NCBI RefSeq assembly: GCF_006974105.1
Contig: NZ_CP036282.1
Coordinates: 682,001-746,000, forward strand
Reading direction: 5' to 3'
DNA from: Rhodoferax aquaticus
GTDB taxonomy: Bacteria > Pseudomonadota > Gammaproteobacteria > Burkholderiales > Burkholderiaceae_C
DNA: 64,000 nt
The notes beneath the pieces are model-generated. The model made no database searches. It saw nothing but the letters and a program-made list of their open reading frames with translations, and was not told the DNA's origin. The stretch's first letter is position 1. Each line of letters starts with the position of its first letter. Below, piece after piece: positions 10,027 through 18,934 of the stretch. The translations under genes were made by a program, and so were the position numbers.

Positions 10027-11024
10027 CTATTCGTGTCTAAGGGCTTCAATAGGGTCCATGCGTGCCGCACGGCGCGCAGGAAAGTAGCCGAACACCACAC
10101 CGATGCAGGCAGAAAACACCAAAGCCAATGCATTGATAGCCGGATCGAACGCGTAGGGAACGGACATTACCATCGACAGCGCATACGATGCGCCGGTGGC
10201 AATAGCCACGCCAATCACACCGCCAAGCGCAGACAGCACCACCGCATCAATCAAAAACTGGAGCAACACCTCCGACTCCAGTGCGCCAACAGCGAGGCGC
10301 AGACCAATCTCACGCGTACGTTCGGTCACGCTCCCCAGCATGATGTTCATGATGCCTATTCCAGCAACGAACAGGCTCACCGCAGCAACGGCACCCAGCA
10401 AATCGGTAAGCACTCCCATGGTGCTGGACAGTGTCGCGGCCAACTGTTGTGTGTCGAAGATATTGAAGTTATCGTCGCTTCCTTACGCCAGCTTGCACCC
10501 CTCACGCATTCACTGACGCAAACTGACTTCGAGTGGCTTGCTGGCGGCACGGTCTCGCCTAGGATGCACACCGCGCTGCCTGCGCATTGTTCGTCAGGGT
10601 CGAACAAACGGCCGCTGGCTAACATCCAATTGGGCACGGTAAAGCATGCATTGGTGGTGCAGGTGACCGAGCTCACCCAGTTGCGGCCATTGCCAACCAC
10701 CGTCACCGCGGCTCGTCCTTGCGGCGCAACTGCCGCCACGCCTCTCATTTAGGTCGCAATAGCCTCGCCGTCTGCTTGCGCAAAATGGGGCACACCGCCG
10801 CCGCCGCCACTCCCACCCGGCCCGCACTGGCCAGGCATCAGCAGCAGCAATTTGGGCCCCATTCGGGGGATTTGCAACTGAATGGAATGGGTTGCAACGT
10901 TGCCTAAAGTCACCATGGCGCTCACAGCGCTCACCCCCATCACGATACACACGATGGCGAGAAACGACAGGCGCATGTTGCGCTGCACTGAGCGCAAGGC
11001 GAGAAGGAAGACGCTGTAAAGCAT
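10027..11024 (-). pseudogene. MacB-like ABC transporter permease, broken
   Basis: The minus strand keeps both ends of a MacB/FtsX-type permease. The N-terminus at 11024 reads LALRSVQRNMRLSFLAIVC with a first membrane helix and SIQLQIPRMGPKLLLLMPG. An in-frame stop falls at 10749-10751, after which the same frame continues RGVAAVAPQ and CILGETV. Near 10490 the frame changes and a large central part of the periplasmic domain is missing. From about 10485 the C-terminal half is intact (NFNIFDTQQLAATLSSTMG, then three helices and ARRAARMDPIEALRHE). One stop plus a deletion with frame change make it non-functional. The ATPase half of a full MacB is not present. Confidence 0.8.
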
Positions 11025-11523
11025 CAGGTGGCCTCGCCAGTCTCAAACACAGGAGGCGCGGCGCTGATCGGTTGGCCGTCATGCCGGGGCGCAAGCGCAG
11101 ATCAGCATTGTCTACGTCGACGTAGCGCAGGTAGTTAACCACGTTGTCGGTGATGGTGGACCTGAAGCCCACGCCGGTAAGGCGTCGGGAAGCTTGTGGC
11201 TCAAAAACGCGCCGACGGTCAACGCGCTCAAGCCCAAGGAGCCTCCCGGGGTAAAACTCGGGGCACGCGCCGTATGGGCTGGGATGCGCATCGCTAGCTT
11301 GTCTGCCGCGTGAGGCAGGGGCTTGCACAGCTTCCAAGGCGCTGACCAAACCCGCTGGTTGGTGCCAGCGCGTGAGCTGCCGGGTATCGCTCTGGCTGGC
11401 AAGGTGGGTGCGTGCAATGGCGAGGCGCTCTTGTTCGCTGCGCACGCTGGTCTTGCCCTCCATCGCCTGTCGGAACAAGCGAGTCAGCAACGCGTCCTCA
11501 AAGCGCTGCCACCCGTTGGACAA
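11025..11523 (-). pseudogene. Remnant of MacA/HlyD-type membrane fusion protein
   Basis: Upstream of the MacB remnant on the same strand, one frame reads TITDNVVNYLRY followed by VDVDNADLRLRPGMTA, matching the end of the MacA periplasmic adaptor family (typically TDNVVTY and DLSLRPGMTA). Other frames nearby carry further adaptor-like stretches, so the gene has several frameshifts. With the MacB remnant it marks a lost tripartite efflux operon. The limits are approximate. Confidence 0.55.
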
Positions 11524-11575
11524 ATCGTCCGCACCGCCAAATGCAAGCCATCGGCTGCACGCCAGTGCTCAGGTG

Positions 11576-12280
11576 CTACGACTGCGGTGCCGCCTTCATC
11601 ACTTCCGCCCATTGGTGCTTGGGCAAGTGGCTCATGAGCCGCTCGGTCAGCAAGGTCAGCACCTCGTCATTGACCTCGTGGCCTAGGAAGGGGATGACAT
11701 CGGCCGTCACATCGCCACCCAGGATGATCAAATGCTCGGCTGCAGTCACGCAATACCCGTAGTGAATCACGGCGTCCGATTTGCCGTGGATCATGTGCAG
11801 CGTGGTGCGCTCGGGGGCAAGCGCAGGCAGGGTGCCGTAGCGGCCTGACAGCGACACGACGCGGGCAGCCACCTGTGGCTCTGCCTGCACCGCTTCCAGA
11901 GACATGATGGCGCCTTGTGAGAAACCCAGCAGCAAGGTGGCCTCGGGGCCTACCTGGCTCAGCGCTTGCCAATGCCGCAGGTCTTTGAGGAAGGCCGGCA
12001 TGGCTTGGGCAATGCGCGCAGGGCGGTTGTCTTCAGAAATGCCTTGCACCGAGAACCACTGGGCACCCGTGCCGAGGTCGCTGGCGTGTGGGGCCTGCAC
12101 GCTCACGATGTACGCGTTGGGAAACTGCGCGGCCAAATGCTGGCCCACCCCCACCATGTGCTGCGCACTGCCACCCACGCCATGGTGCAGCACCATCAAT
12201 TGCTGGGCTGGGCCGGTGGGTTGTTGAATGAGGATGGAGTCGGTCACAAAAAGCCCCTTTTGAATAAATTCCTGCCGCAA
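11576..12280 (-). CDS. ypfH: YpfH-like esterase
   Basis: 234 residues, alpha/beta hydrolase of the phospholipase/carboxylesterase family. The nucleophile elbow GFSQG lies near residue 134, the acid in HGKSDAVIHYG and the histidine in LGHEVND, giving a complete Ser-Asp-His triad. E. coli YpfH is an esterase on short acyl esters; the true substrate is unknown. There is no signal peptide, so it is cytosolic. It is transcribed away from the divergent catalase-like gene, with 134 bases between them for both promoters. Confidence 0.82.
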   Translation of the reverse strand: MRQEFIQKGLFVTDSILIQQPTGPAQQLMVLHHGVGGSAQHMVGVGQHLAAQFPNAYIVSVQAPHASDLGTGAQWFSVQGISEDNRPARIAQAMPAFLKDLRHWQALSQVGPEATLLLGFSQGAIMSLEAVQAEPQVAARVVSLSGRYGTLPALAPERTTLHMIHGKSDAVIHYGYCVTAAEHLIILGGDVTADVIPFLGHEVNDEVLTLLTERLMSHLPKHQWAEVMKAAPQS

Positions 12281-12414
12281 TCTTGCCGCAATGTGGGGAT
12301 ATGGGTGTGCTCAGCGCAAATACAAGGCTTGGTAGGGCCCAGCATGGGGGTAAACACGATGGCAAGCCCGGTGCGCTCGGGTAGCATGGCGCCACATCAT
12401 CAGGAGCCCAAGCC

Positions 12415-13413
12415 ATGACCGCGCCCCACACCCCCAGCACCGATTGGAAAGAAGTGATTGCCCCCGACGAAGCCACGCGCTTTGCCGACTATGCGAAGCA
12501 GTTTGCAGACATCCAAGCCCGCAAGTCGCAAAAGTACGGCAACGGCCGCGCGCTGCACCGCAAGCAACTCACGGCCGCCCATGGTCGCCTGCAGGTGCTC
12601 GACGGCCTGCCCGCCTTTGCAGCGCAGGGCCTGTTTGCAAAACCCGGTGAGTACGACGTGTGGGTGCGCCTGTCCAACGGTGCCATGGACAAAGCCAAAG
12701 ACCGCCAGCCCGATATTCGCGGCTTTGCCCTGCGGGTCTTGGGCGTGCAAGGCGACTCTGCCTTGGGGCACGGCCCCGCAGTCAGCCAAGACTTCGCCCT
12801 GATCAACCATGCGCAGTTCGCCTTCAAAAAGAGTGACGAGTTTGTAGAGTTTGTGGTGGCAGCCTCGCATGGCGGTGGCGCACTCATCAAGCATTTGGGC
12901 AAGCGCTACGGCTGGCTGGCCGTGCCGGGCCGCATTTTGGAAACCATCAAAACCTTTGGCAAACCCTTTGGTGGCTTTGCCGCAACTGCCATGCACAGCG
13001 CAGCGCCCATTGCCAGCGGCCCGTATGCGGTGCGTGTGCGCTTGGTACCCGCCGCAAGCAATGGCGCCCCCAGCCAAGGCAGCCAAGACGATTGGAACGC
13101 CGACTTTTCTGGCCGCCTAAAAGGCCAAGACCTGCACTGGGATTTGCAACTACAGCCCTATGTGAGCGAGGCCATCACCCCCATTGAAGACGCCACGGTG
13201 GACTGGCCCACCCCCTACACCACCGTGGCCCGTCTCACCTTGCCCAAGCAGGACACCGCGCTCGATGCCACCTTCGCTAAGCAAGTGGAAGCCGCCGTGT
13301 TTGACCCATGGCAAGCGCTGGCAGCCCATCGGCCGCTGGGCGATGTGATGCGCGCCCGCAAAGTGGTCTACTTTGCCAGCCAACAAGGCCGTGGCGTAAC
13401 CGAAGGGAGCTGA
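12415..13413 (+). CDS. Catalase-like haem protein
   Basis: 332 residues. It matches the small catalase-related family (y4iL-like): residues 75-110 contain VWVRLSNGAMD and PDIRGFALRVLGVQG, followed by SQDFALINHAQF, all catalase-core landmarks. The classical N-terminal catalase helix region and the long C-terminal domain are absent. A peroxide- or lipid-peroxide-related haem function is likely, but catalase activity cannot be assumed. No signal peptide. It is monocistronic, since ureG behind it is convergent. Confidence 0.72.
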   Translation: MTAPHTPSTDWKEVIAPDEATRFADYAKQFADIQARKSQKYGNGRALHRKQLTAAHGRLQVLDGLPAFAAQGLFAKPGEYDVWVRLSNGAMDKAKDRQPDIRGFALRVLGVQGDSALGHGPAVSQDFALINHAQFAFKKSDEFVEFVVAASHGGGALIKHLGKRYGWLAVPGRILETIKTFGKPFGGFAATAMHSAAPIASGPYAVRVRLVPAASNGAPSQGSQDDWNADFSGRLKGQDLHWDLQLQPYVSEAITPIEDATVDWPTPYTTVARLTLPKQDTALDATFAKQVEAAVFDPWQALAAHRPLGDVMRARKVVYFASQQGRGVTEGS

Positions 13414-13437
13414 AGCCATGCAGCAGGCCGATGGCGG

Positions 13438-14097
13438 TCATTGAGGCCGCAGCATGCCTTTGGTTTCGATGAAGGCAATCACCTCCTGCAAACCCGCCAA
13501 AGTCTTGAGGTTGGTCATGGCAAAAGGCTTCATGCCTTTGGGCGTGTTGCGCATGCGCTCGGTGTCGCTGCGCATGATGTCCAGGTTCGCACCCACATGG
13601 GGGGCGAGGTCGGTCTTATTGATGATGAACAGGTCGCTCTTGGTGATGCCAGGGCCGCCTTTGCGCGGAATCTTTTCACCAGCGGCCACGTCGATCACGT
13701 AGATGGTCAGGTCGCTCAGCTCGGGGCTAAAGGTGGCGGCCAGGTTGTCGCCGCCGCTCTCCACAAACACGATGTCGGCATTGGGAAAGTCCACCAGCAT
13801 GCGGTCAATGGCTTCCAAGTTGATGGAGCAGTCTTCGCGGATGGCAGTGTGTGGGCAGCCGCCGGTTTCCACACCCATGATGCGTTCAGCGGGCAGGGCG
13901 CCGCTCACGGTGAGCAGGCGCTGGTCTTCCTTGGTGTAAATGTCGTTGGTGATGGCGACCAGGTCGTACTGGTCGCGCATGGCCTTGCACAGCATTTCTA
14001 GCAGCGTAGTTTTGCCGGAGCCAACAGGCCCGCCTATGCCCACGCGCAGAGGGGGGAGGGTCTTGGTGCGGTTGGCGATGTGGTGGAGTGCAGACAT
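13438..14097 (-). CDS. ureG: Urease accessory GTPase UreG
   Basis: 219 residues. The P-loop [13 protein letters not shown] lies at residues 22-34 and the GTPase and metal motifs [17 protein letters not shown] and [13 protein letters not shown] follow. UreG uses GTP to drive nickel delivery into apo-urease with UreD, UreF and UreE. It is the last gene of the ureAJBCEFG cluster and starts 47 bases after ureF, with a Comamonadaceae-type repeat in the gap. Confidence 0.97.
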   Translation of the reverse strand: MSALHHIANRTKTLPPLRVGIGGPVGSGKTTLLEMLCKAMRDQYDLVAITNDIYTKEDQRLLTVSGALPAERIMGVETGGCPHTAIREDCSINLEAIDRMLVDFPNADIVFVESGGDNLAATFSPELSDLTIYVIDVAAGEKIPRKGGPGITKSDLFIINKTDLAPHVGANLDIMRSDTERMRNTPKGMKPFAMTNLKTLAGLQEVIAFIETKGMLRPQ

Positions 14098-14103
14098 GGT
14101 GTT

Positions 14104-14152
14104 TACTATAAAAAAGTGAGCTACTTGCGCACTATCAACGTGCGCTAGGAGC
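14104..14152. repeat. Short interspersed repeat (agct-acttgcgc type)
   Basis: Between ureF and ureG: an A/T-rich start (TACTATAAAAAAG), then GAGCTACTTGCGCAC and a hairpin GCGCAC/GTGCGC (14127-14132 with 14140-14145). I recall this pattern as a common intergenic repeat in Comamonadaceae. A related element in the other orientation lies before urtA at 48083-48104. Confidence 0.55.
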
Positions 14153-14846
14153 GGAAAAGCCTGGAATACTGCACCTCATGCTGGCTGCTCAGAATGGCCA
14201 GCATGGGGCTGAAGGCTTGGCGGGTGTCGTCGCCCACGCTCAGGGCGTAATCGACGGCGGAAGGAATCTCGGCGGTCAGCGCGGACAGAATGCGTTGCCC
14301 AGCACTTTGGCCCAGCGGCACGGCCTTGATGGCGGCCTGCACCATGTTCTCGGCCCAGCCGAAGGCAAAGGCCAGCAGGCATTCGCGCACCGGAGCCTGT
14401 GTGGCACTGGCCGCCAGCGCAAACGCAATCGGGTAGGTGGGCTCTGGCGTGCGCAGTGCGCCTTGGCCGCTTGCGGCGAGCAGGGCAATCTGCGCGGGCG
14501 TGGCGGTGGTGTGGTTCTTGAGCCATTCCAGCAGGCTCTTGCCCATTTGCTCGGTCTGGGCGCGCAACTCGGCGCTTTCGCGGGTCTGCAGCACCCAGGC
14601 GTTGAGCTCGGCAATGCGGGGCTGGTCGTCCGCGCGCCAGGCGGCAATGGCTTGGGCCACTGCGGGCAGCTCCGAGCGGGCCAGCGTCATATGCAGCTGC
14701 TCCACCAGCCAAGCAGATGCTTCACTTTCTGTAGCGGCTCGCGCAGTATCCACAGCGGCTTCCAAACATTCCGAGTAGGAAAATCCCCCAATGGGCAAGG
14801 CCGGGGAGGCCAGCCACATGAGCTGCATCAGGCTGCTGTCGAGCAT
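14145..14846 (-). CDS. ureF: Urease accessory protein UreF
   Basis: 233 residues, typical Ure[22 protein letters not shown] near the N-terminus, [16 protein letters not shown] near residue 175 and the C-terminal [14 protein letters not shown]. UreF bridges UreD and UreG in the activation complex on apo-urease. It starts 12 bases downstream of ureE on the same strand. Confidence 0.96.
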   Translation of the reverse strand: MLDSSLMQLMWLASPALPIGGFSYSECLEAAVDTARAATESEASAWLVEQLHMTLARSELPAVAQAIAAWRADDQPRIAELNAWVLQTRESAELRAQTEQMGKSLLEWLKNHTTATPAQIALLAASGQGALRTPEPTYPIAFALAASATQAPVRECLLAFAFGWAENMVQAAIKAVPLGQSAGQRILSALTAEIPSAVDYALSVGDDTRQAFSPMLAILSSQHEVQYSRLFRS

Positions 14847-14858
14847 GGTGTGATTCGT

Positions 14859-15515
14859 TTACTGGTCGCCGTGCTTGTGCGCATGGTCGTGGTCATGACC
14901 GTGGTTGCAGCCGGGGCCGTGCACATGGGGCTTGGCCTGCACCGCCACCGGAATGCCGCGCAAAGTGGCCGCTGGTTTTGGGGCATGGTCATGGCTGTGG
15001 CCGGCGTGGTCATGATCGTGGTCATGATCGTGCCCATGGTGATGGCCGCCGTGGTGGCCGCCTGTGGCGTAGGCACCGTTCTCGGGCTCAAACGCCTCAA
15101 TCACCGCGTTCACGATCAGGTGCATGGCGCGCAGCATGTCGGCCAGTACATGGTCGGGCTCAATCTTCAGGTGGTCGGGTTGCAACTCGATGGGCACATG
15201 GCGGTTGCCCAGGTGGTAGGCCGCGCGGATCAGGTCGAAGGGTGTGCCGTGGTTGGCGCAGTGGGTGATCTTCAGCACGGCCTGGGGCGCTGCGCTGACT
15301 TTGACCATGGAGCCGTCTTCCGCCACCAGCACGTCGCCACCGCGCACCACGGTGCCACGGGGCAAAAACACGCCCAAGGTACGGCCTAAGGAATCCGTAG
15401 CGTCAAAACGGCTTTTCTGGCGCACGTCCCAATCCAATTCAACGGTGGCTGCGCGCTTGAGCAAAACAGCGGCCACGCCTTGGCCCTTGGGAAGAAGTTT
15501 GGAGACTTGGAGCAT
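14859..15515 (-). CDS. ureE: Urease accessory protein UreE, His-rich
   Basis: 218 residues. The N-terminal peptide-binding and central metallochaperone domains are present (RKLRSF-like RGTVVRGGDVLVAEDG, then NRHVPIELQPDHL with the metal-binding histidine region). From about residue 155 the protein carries an unusually long histidine/aspartate-rich tail in two blocks (HHGHDHDHDHDHAGHSHDH and HGHDHDHAHKHGDQ). UreE stores and hands nickel to UreG. The tail suggests large nickel-buffering capacity. It follows ureC after 112 bases. Confidence 0.95.
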   Translation of the reverse strand: MLQVSKLLPKGQGVAAVLLKRAATVELDWDVRQKSRFDATDSLGRTLGVFLPRGTVVRGGDVLVAEDGSMVKVSAAPQAVLKITHCANHGTPFDLIRAAYHLGNRHVPIELQPDHLKIEPDHVLADMLRAMHLIVNAVIEAFEPENGAYATGGHHGGHHHGHDHDHDHDHAGHSHDHAPKPAATLRGIPVAVQAKPHVHGPGCNHGHDHDHAHKHGDQ

Positions 15516-15627
15516 AGGTATTCAGGTGTTTGGTCGAAAAGCACATTGTGGCGCAGCCACACGCCGCATCATTCGACGCAGGCACGGGTAGTCTCCCGAC
15601 GGCTTATCGCCCAGCATGGGCCTCATC

Positions 15628-17373
15628 TCAGAACAAAAAGTAGCGCTGCGCCATGGGCAGCTTGACGGCTGGCTCGCAGGTCAGTAGCTGGCCGTCGGCG
15701 CGCACGCTGTAGGTTTGCGCGTCGATCTCCATGGTCGGCAGGTAGCTGTTGTGCACCATGTGCTGCTTGCGCACACCACGGATGTTTTTCACCGCTGACA
15801 CGTTCTTGGCCAGACCAAAGCGCTCCTTGATGCCGGCGTTCAAGCCCGCTTGCGACACAAAGGTCAGCGAGCCGCGGTGCAGCGCGCCACCGAAGCTGCC
15901 AAACATGGGGCGGTAGTGCACCGGCTGCGGGGTGGGGATGGACGCATTCGGGTCGCCCATGGCGGCGTGGGCGATGAAGCCGCCCTTCAAGATCAGCGCG
16001 GGTTTAACGCCAAAGAAAGCGGGCTTGTAGATCACCAGGTCGGCCCATTTGCCCACTTCAATGCTGCCCACCTCATGGCTGATGCCGTGCGCAATCGCAG
16101 GGTTGATGGTGTACTTGGCCACATAGCGCTTGGCGCGGAAGTTGTCGTTGCGTGCGGAGTCCTCTGGGAGTGATCCGCGCTGCGACTTCATCTTGTCGGC
16201 CGTCTGCCAGGTGCGGATGATGACTTCGCCCACCCGGCCCATGGCCTGGCTGTCGCTGCTCATCATGGAGATCGCGCCCAGGTCGTGCAGGATGTCTTCC
16301 GCCGCAATGGTTTCCTTGCGGATGCGGCTCTCGGCAAAGGCCAGGTCTTCGGCAATGCCCGCGTCCAGATGGTGGCAGACCATCAGCATGTCCACATGCT
16401 CATCCAGCGTGTTCTGGGTGTAGGGCATGGTGGGGTTGGTGGAACTGGGCAAAAAGTTCGCCTGGCCCACCACCTTCAGAATGTCCGGGGCGTGGCCGCC
16501 GCCTGCGCCTTCGGTGTGGAAGGCGCAAAGGCCACGGCCCTTGGTGGCCTCAATCGTGTTCTCCACAAAACCGGATTCATTGAGCGTGTCGGAGTGCAGG
16601 GCTACCTGAATGTCGGTTTCGTCAGCCACATCTAGGCAGTTGCTGATGGCAGCCGGCGTGCTGCCCCAGTCTTCGTGCAGCTTGAGGCCGATTACACCGG
16701 CGTTGATCTGCTCATGCAGCGCGCCGGGCAGGCTGGCATTGCCTTTGCCAAAGAAGCCGAGGTTCATGGGTAAGGCGTCAGCCGCCTGCAGCATGCGCTC
16801 GATGTTCCATGGGCCAGGCGTGCAAGTGGTGGCAAAGGTGCCGGTGGCCGGACCCGTGCCGCCACCCATCATGGTGGTCACGCCGCTGGAGAGTGCTTCT
16901 TCAATTTGCTGCGGGCAGATGAAGTGAATATGGCAGTCGATGCCGCCTGCGGTGACGATGTTGCCCTCGCAGCTAATGATCTCGGTGCCCGGCCCGATGA
17001 TGATGTCCACGCCCGGTTGGGTGTCCGGGTTGCCGGCTTTGCCGATGGCCGCAATGCGCCCGCCCTTCAAGCCGATGTCGGCCTTGACGATGCCCCAGTG
17101 GTCCAGGATGAGGGCATTGGTGAGCACACAGTCCACAGCACCTCCGGTGCTGTCTCCAAGTCCCGCCTTCGGCGCGTTGGTGCGCTGGCTTTGCGCCATA
17201 CCGTCACGAATGGTTTTGCCGCCGCCGAACTTCACCTCTTCGCCATAGCTGCCTGAGGCCAAGGTGTAGTCTTTTTCGACCTCAATGACCAGGCCGGTAT
17301 CCGCCAGGCGCACACGGTCGCCGGTGGTCGGTCCAAAGATTTCCGCGTAGGCGCGGCGTCCGATGGTTGCCAT
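15628..17373 (-). CDS. ureC: Urease catalytic subunit alpha
   Basis: 581 residues, slightly longer than the usual 567-573. All key parts are visible: [14 protein letters not shown] nickel ligands near residue 140, the carbamylated lysine in GLKLHEDWG, the nickel histidines in ALHSDTLNE and the GGHAPD segment, and the flap motif MVCHHLD with the catalytic histidine. It hydrolyses urea to ammonia and carbamate. The 133 bases between ureB and ureC hold a repeat element. Confidence 0.98.
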   Translation of the reverse strand: MATIGRRAYAEIFGPTTGDRVRLADTGLVIEVEKDYTLASGSYGEEVKFGGGKTIRDGMAQSQRTNAPKAGLGDSTGGAVDCVLTNALILDHWGIVKADIGLKGGRIAAIGKAGNPDTQPGVDIIIGPGTEIISCEGNIVTAGGIDCHIHFICPQQIEEALSSGVTTMMGGGTGPATGTFATTCTPGPWNIERMLQAADALPMNLGFFGKGNASLPGALHEQINAGVIGLKLHEDWGSTPAAISNCLDVADETDIQVALHSDTLNESGFVENTIEATKGRGLCAFHTEGAGGGHAPDILKVVGQANFLPSSTNPTMPYTQNTLDEHVDMLMVCHHLDAGIAEDLAFAESRIRKETIAAEDILHDLGAISMMSSDSQAMGRVGEVIIRTWQTADKMKSQRGSLPEDSARNDNFRAKRYVAKYTINPAIAHGISHEVGSIEVGKWADLVIYKPAFFGVKPALILKGGFIAHAAMGDPNASIPTPQPVHYRPMFGSFGGALHRGSLTFVSQAGLNAGIKERFGLAKNVSAVKNIRGVRKQHMVHNSYLPTMEIDAQTYSVRADGQLLTCEPAVKLPMAQRYFLF

Positions 17374-17402
17374 ATCAGTTCACCCCCAGGCTACGGTGCT
17401 GC

Positions 17403-17476
17403 GCACGCTTCGCCACCCCCCTTGCCGGGGGCGATGCCAGTGGCCCGGCGAAGCCGGTTCCACGGCATCCCTGGTA
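17403..17476. repeat. Interspersed GC-rich repeat, copy 1
   Basis: Between ureB and ureC: CACGCTTCGCCAC, a small hairpin CCCCCTTGCCGGGGG, then CCAGTGGCCCGGCGAAGCCGG and TTCCACGGCATCCCTGG. The reverse complement of 18470-18554 carries the same blocks in the same order. It is a family I associate with Comamonadaceae intergenic DNA. Confidence 0.7.
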
Positions 17477-17506
17477 TGGCGAGGTCTGCAAACATTTGTT
17501 CGTCAT

Positions 17507-17812
17507 TTAAAGACTCCCTTGGGTCAGGCCGCGAAAGCCGTAAATCACACGGTCACCGCCGATATCCACCAGATCCACCGTGCGTTGCTGTCCGGGCTCA
17601 AAGCGCACGGCCGAGCCGGAGGCGATGTTGAGGCGCATGCCTTGCGCCACTGCGCGGTCAAAACCGAGTGCGCCATTGGTCTCCGCAAAGTGGTAGTGCG
17701 AGCCGACCTGGATGGGCCGGTCCGACTGGTTCTGCACCACCACCGTCACCGTGCGGCGGCCGGTGTTGAGCAGGTGTTCGCCGTCGTCAAGAAGGAGTTC
17801 GCCGGGGATCAT
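17507..17812 (-). CDS. ureB: Urease subunit beta
   Basis: 101 residues from the ATG at 17812 ([20 protein letters not shown]). Family landmarks are [21 protein letters not shown] and [18 protein letters not shown] longer open frame upstream overlaps ureJ and was rejected. UreB helps form the trimeric apoenzyme and is where the accessory complex docks. It starts 11 bases after ureJ. Confidence 0.97.
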   Translation of the reverse strand: MIPGELLLDDGEHLLNTGRRTVTVVVQNQSDRPIQVGSHYHFAETNGALGFDRAVAQGMRLNIASGSAVRFEPGQQRTVDLVDIGGDRVIYGFRGLTQGSL

Positions 17813-17823
17813 GGGCTTGTCCT

Positions 17824-18426
17824 TTATGCCAGTTGCATCAACAGGGCCACGCCGGAGGCAGCCACGGCCGCGCCGGTGGCGCGGGTAGCCCACACGTTGG
17901 CCGCACGCAAGGTCCAGCCCAATGCCACGCCAGTCAGGTGCAGCGCAATGGTGGTAGCAAACATGCCTGCTACCGCAGCCAATGCGTTGCCGGTTGCGGC
18001 TAGTTCGACGCCGTGCGCCAGTCCATGGAATACCGCAAAGCCACCCACCAGCACCATGGAGGCTGCAGCATTCATGCCTTGGCGGGTCAGCACCAGCAGG
18101 CCCAGCGCCAGCACCGAGGCCGCCACCATGGGCTCCACCACGGCGCCGCCCAAGCCTTGCAGGCCCAGCAGGGCGCCCAACACCAGCATGTTGGCAAAGG
18201 CAAGTGGTCCCCACAACAGGGCAGGCCCGGCACGGCGGGCCGACACTGCACTCCAGACACCGACGGCCAGCATGGCCAGCAAGTGGTCCATACCGCCCAG
18301 CGGATGCAGCAGGCCGGTCATGAAGCTGCCGTGGCTGTGTAGATCGGTGCCAATATGGGCGCTAGCGCCCGTGGATAGGGCGCTAGTAGCTACGAAAAGA
18401 AGAGCGGATTTCAATGAGGAACGCAT
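17824..18426 (-). CDS. ureJ: HupE/UreJ-family membrane protein, probable nickel transporter
   Basis: 200 residues from the ATG at 18426 ([20 protein letters not shown]), which provides a signal peptide ending ASA-H. The motif [18 protein letters not shown] is the HupE/UreJ metal-binding signature in the first helix; about six hydrophobic segments follow, with a second histidine pair in [12 protein letters not shown]. It sits between ureA and ureB, as in many betaproteobacteria. Its likely role is nickel supply to urease, inferred from the family. Confidence 0.9.
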   Translation of the reverse strand: MRSSLKSALLFVATSALSTGASAHIGTDLHSHGSFMTGLLHPLGGMDHLLAMLAVGVWSAVSARRAGPALLWGPLAFANMLVLGALLGLQGLGGAVVEPMVAASVLALGLLVLTRQGMNAAASMVLVGGFAVFHGLAHGVELAATGNALAAVAGMFATTIALHLTGVALGWTLRAANVWATRATGAAVAASGVALLMQLA

Positions 18427-18469
18427 GGGATCTCCTAAAATGAGCGAGAAGAGGGGGGAGTCGTCTTTG

Positions 18470-18554
18470 CCAGAGACACCGTGGAACCGGCTTTGCCGGG
18501 CCACTGGTGTTGCCCCCTGCAAGGGGGAAAGCGGCTTTCTTCGCTTCGGGGCAG
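18470..18554. repeat. Interspersed GC-rich repeat, copy 2 (inverted)
   Basis: Between ureA and ureJ: CCAGAGACACCGTGGAACCGG, CTTTGCCGGGCCACTGG, CCCCCTGCAAGGGGG hairpin and CTTCGCTTCGGGGCAG. It is the inverted counterpart of 17403-17476, so the two copies flank ureJ and ureB. Confidence 0.7.
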
Positions 18555-18573
18555 TGGGCAAGCCGGGGGGTGT

Positions 18574-18876
18574 TCATACGATCGGTTGATGGACGGTTAC
18601 CAGTTTTGTACCGTCTGGGAAGGTGGCTTCGATCTGGATGTCGGGGATCATTTCTGCAATGCCCTCCATCACATCGGCACGGGTCAACACGGCGCGGCCT
18701 TCGCTCATGAGTTGGGCCACGGTTTTGCCGTCACGCGCGCCTTCCATCACGGCGCAGCTGATCAGGGCCACGGCCTCCGGGTAATTGAGTTGGAGACCAC
18801 GGGCCTTGCGGCGTTCCGCCAGCAGTCCAGCGGTAAACAGCAAAAGCTTGTCTTTCTCTCGGGGTGTGAGTTCCAT
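18574..18876 (-). CDS. ureA: Urease subunit gamma
   Basis: 100 residues, standard for Ure[21 protein letters not shown] at the start, [14 protein letters not shown] in the middle and [22 protein letters not shown] at the end. First gene of the minus-strand urease cluster. Its start faces the permease-kinase gene, so the two transcription units diverge from a gap of roughly 60-140 bases depending on that gene's start. Confidence 0.97.
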   Translation of the reverse strand: MELTPREKDKLLLFTAGLLAERRKARGLQLNYPEAVALISCAVMEGARDGKTVAQLMSEGRAVLTRADVMEGIAEMIPDIQIEATFPDGTKLVTVHQPIV

Positions 18877-18934
18877 TTTTCTGTTTCACTCCAAAGCTAG
18901 GGGATTCGCCAGCACGGCCCATGCGGCCAGCGAG

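Noticed and set aside
10594..11523. 309-codon minus-strand frame as an intact protein
   Set aside because: Only a short stretch resembles MacA; the rest is out-of-frame MacB sequence. It is better described as pseudogene debris.
17363..18589. Long plus-strand frame opposite ureB and ureJ
   Set aside because: Antisense to recognised genes, rich in Ala/Pro/Arg without motifs.
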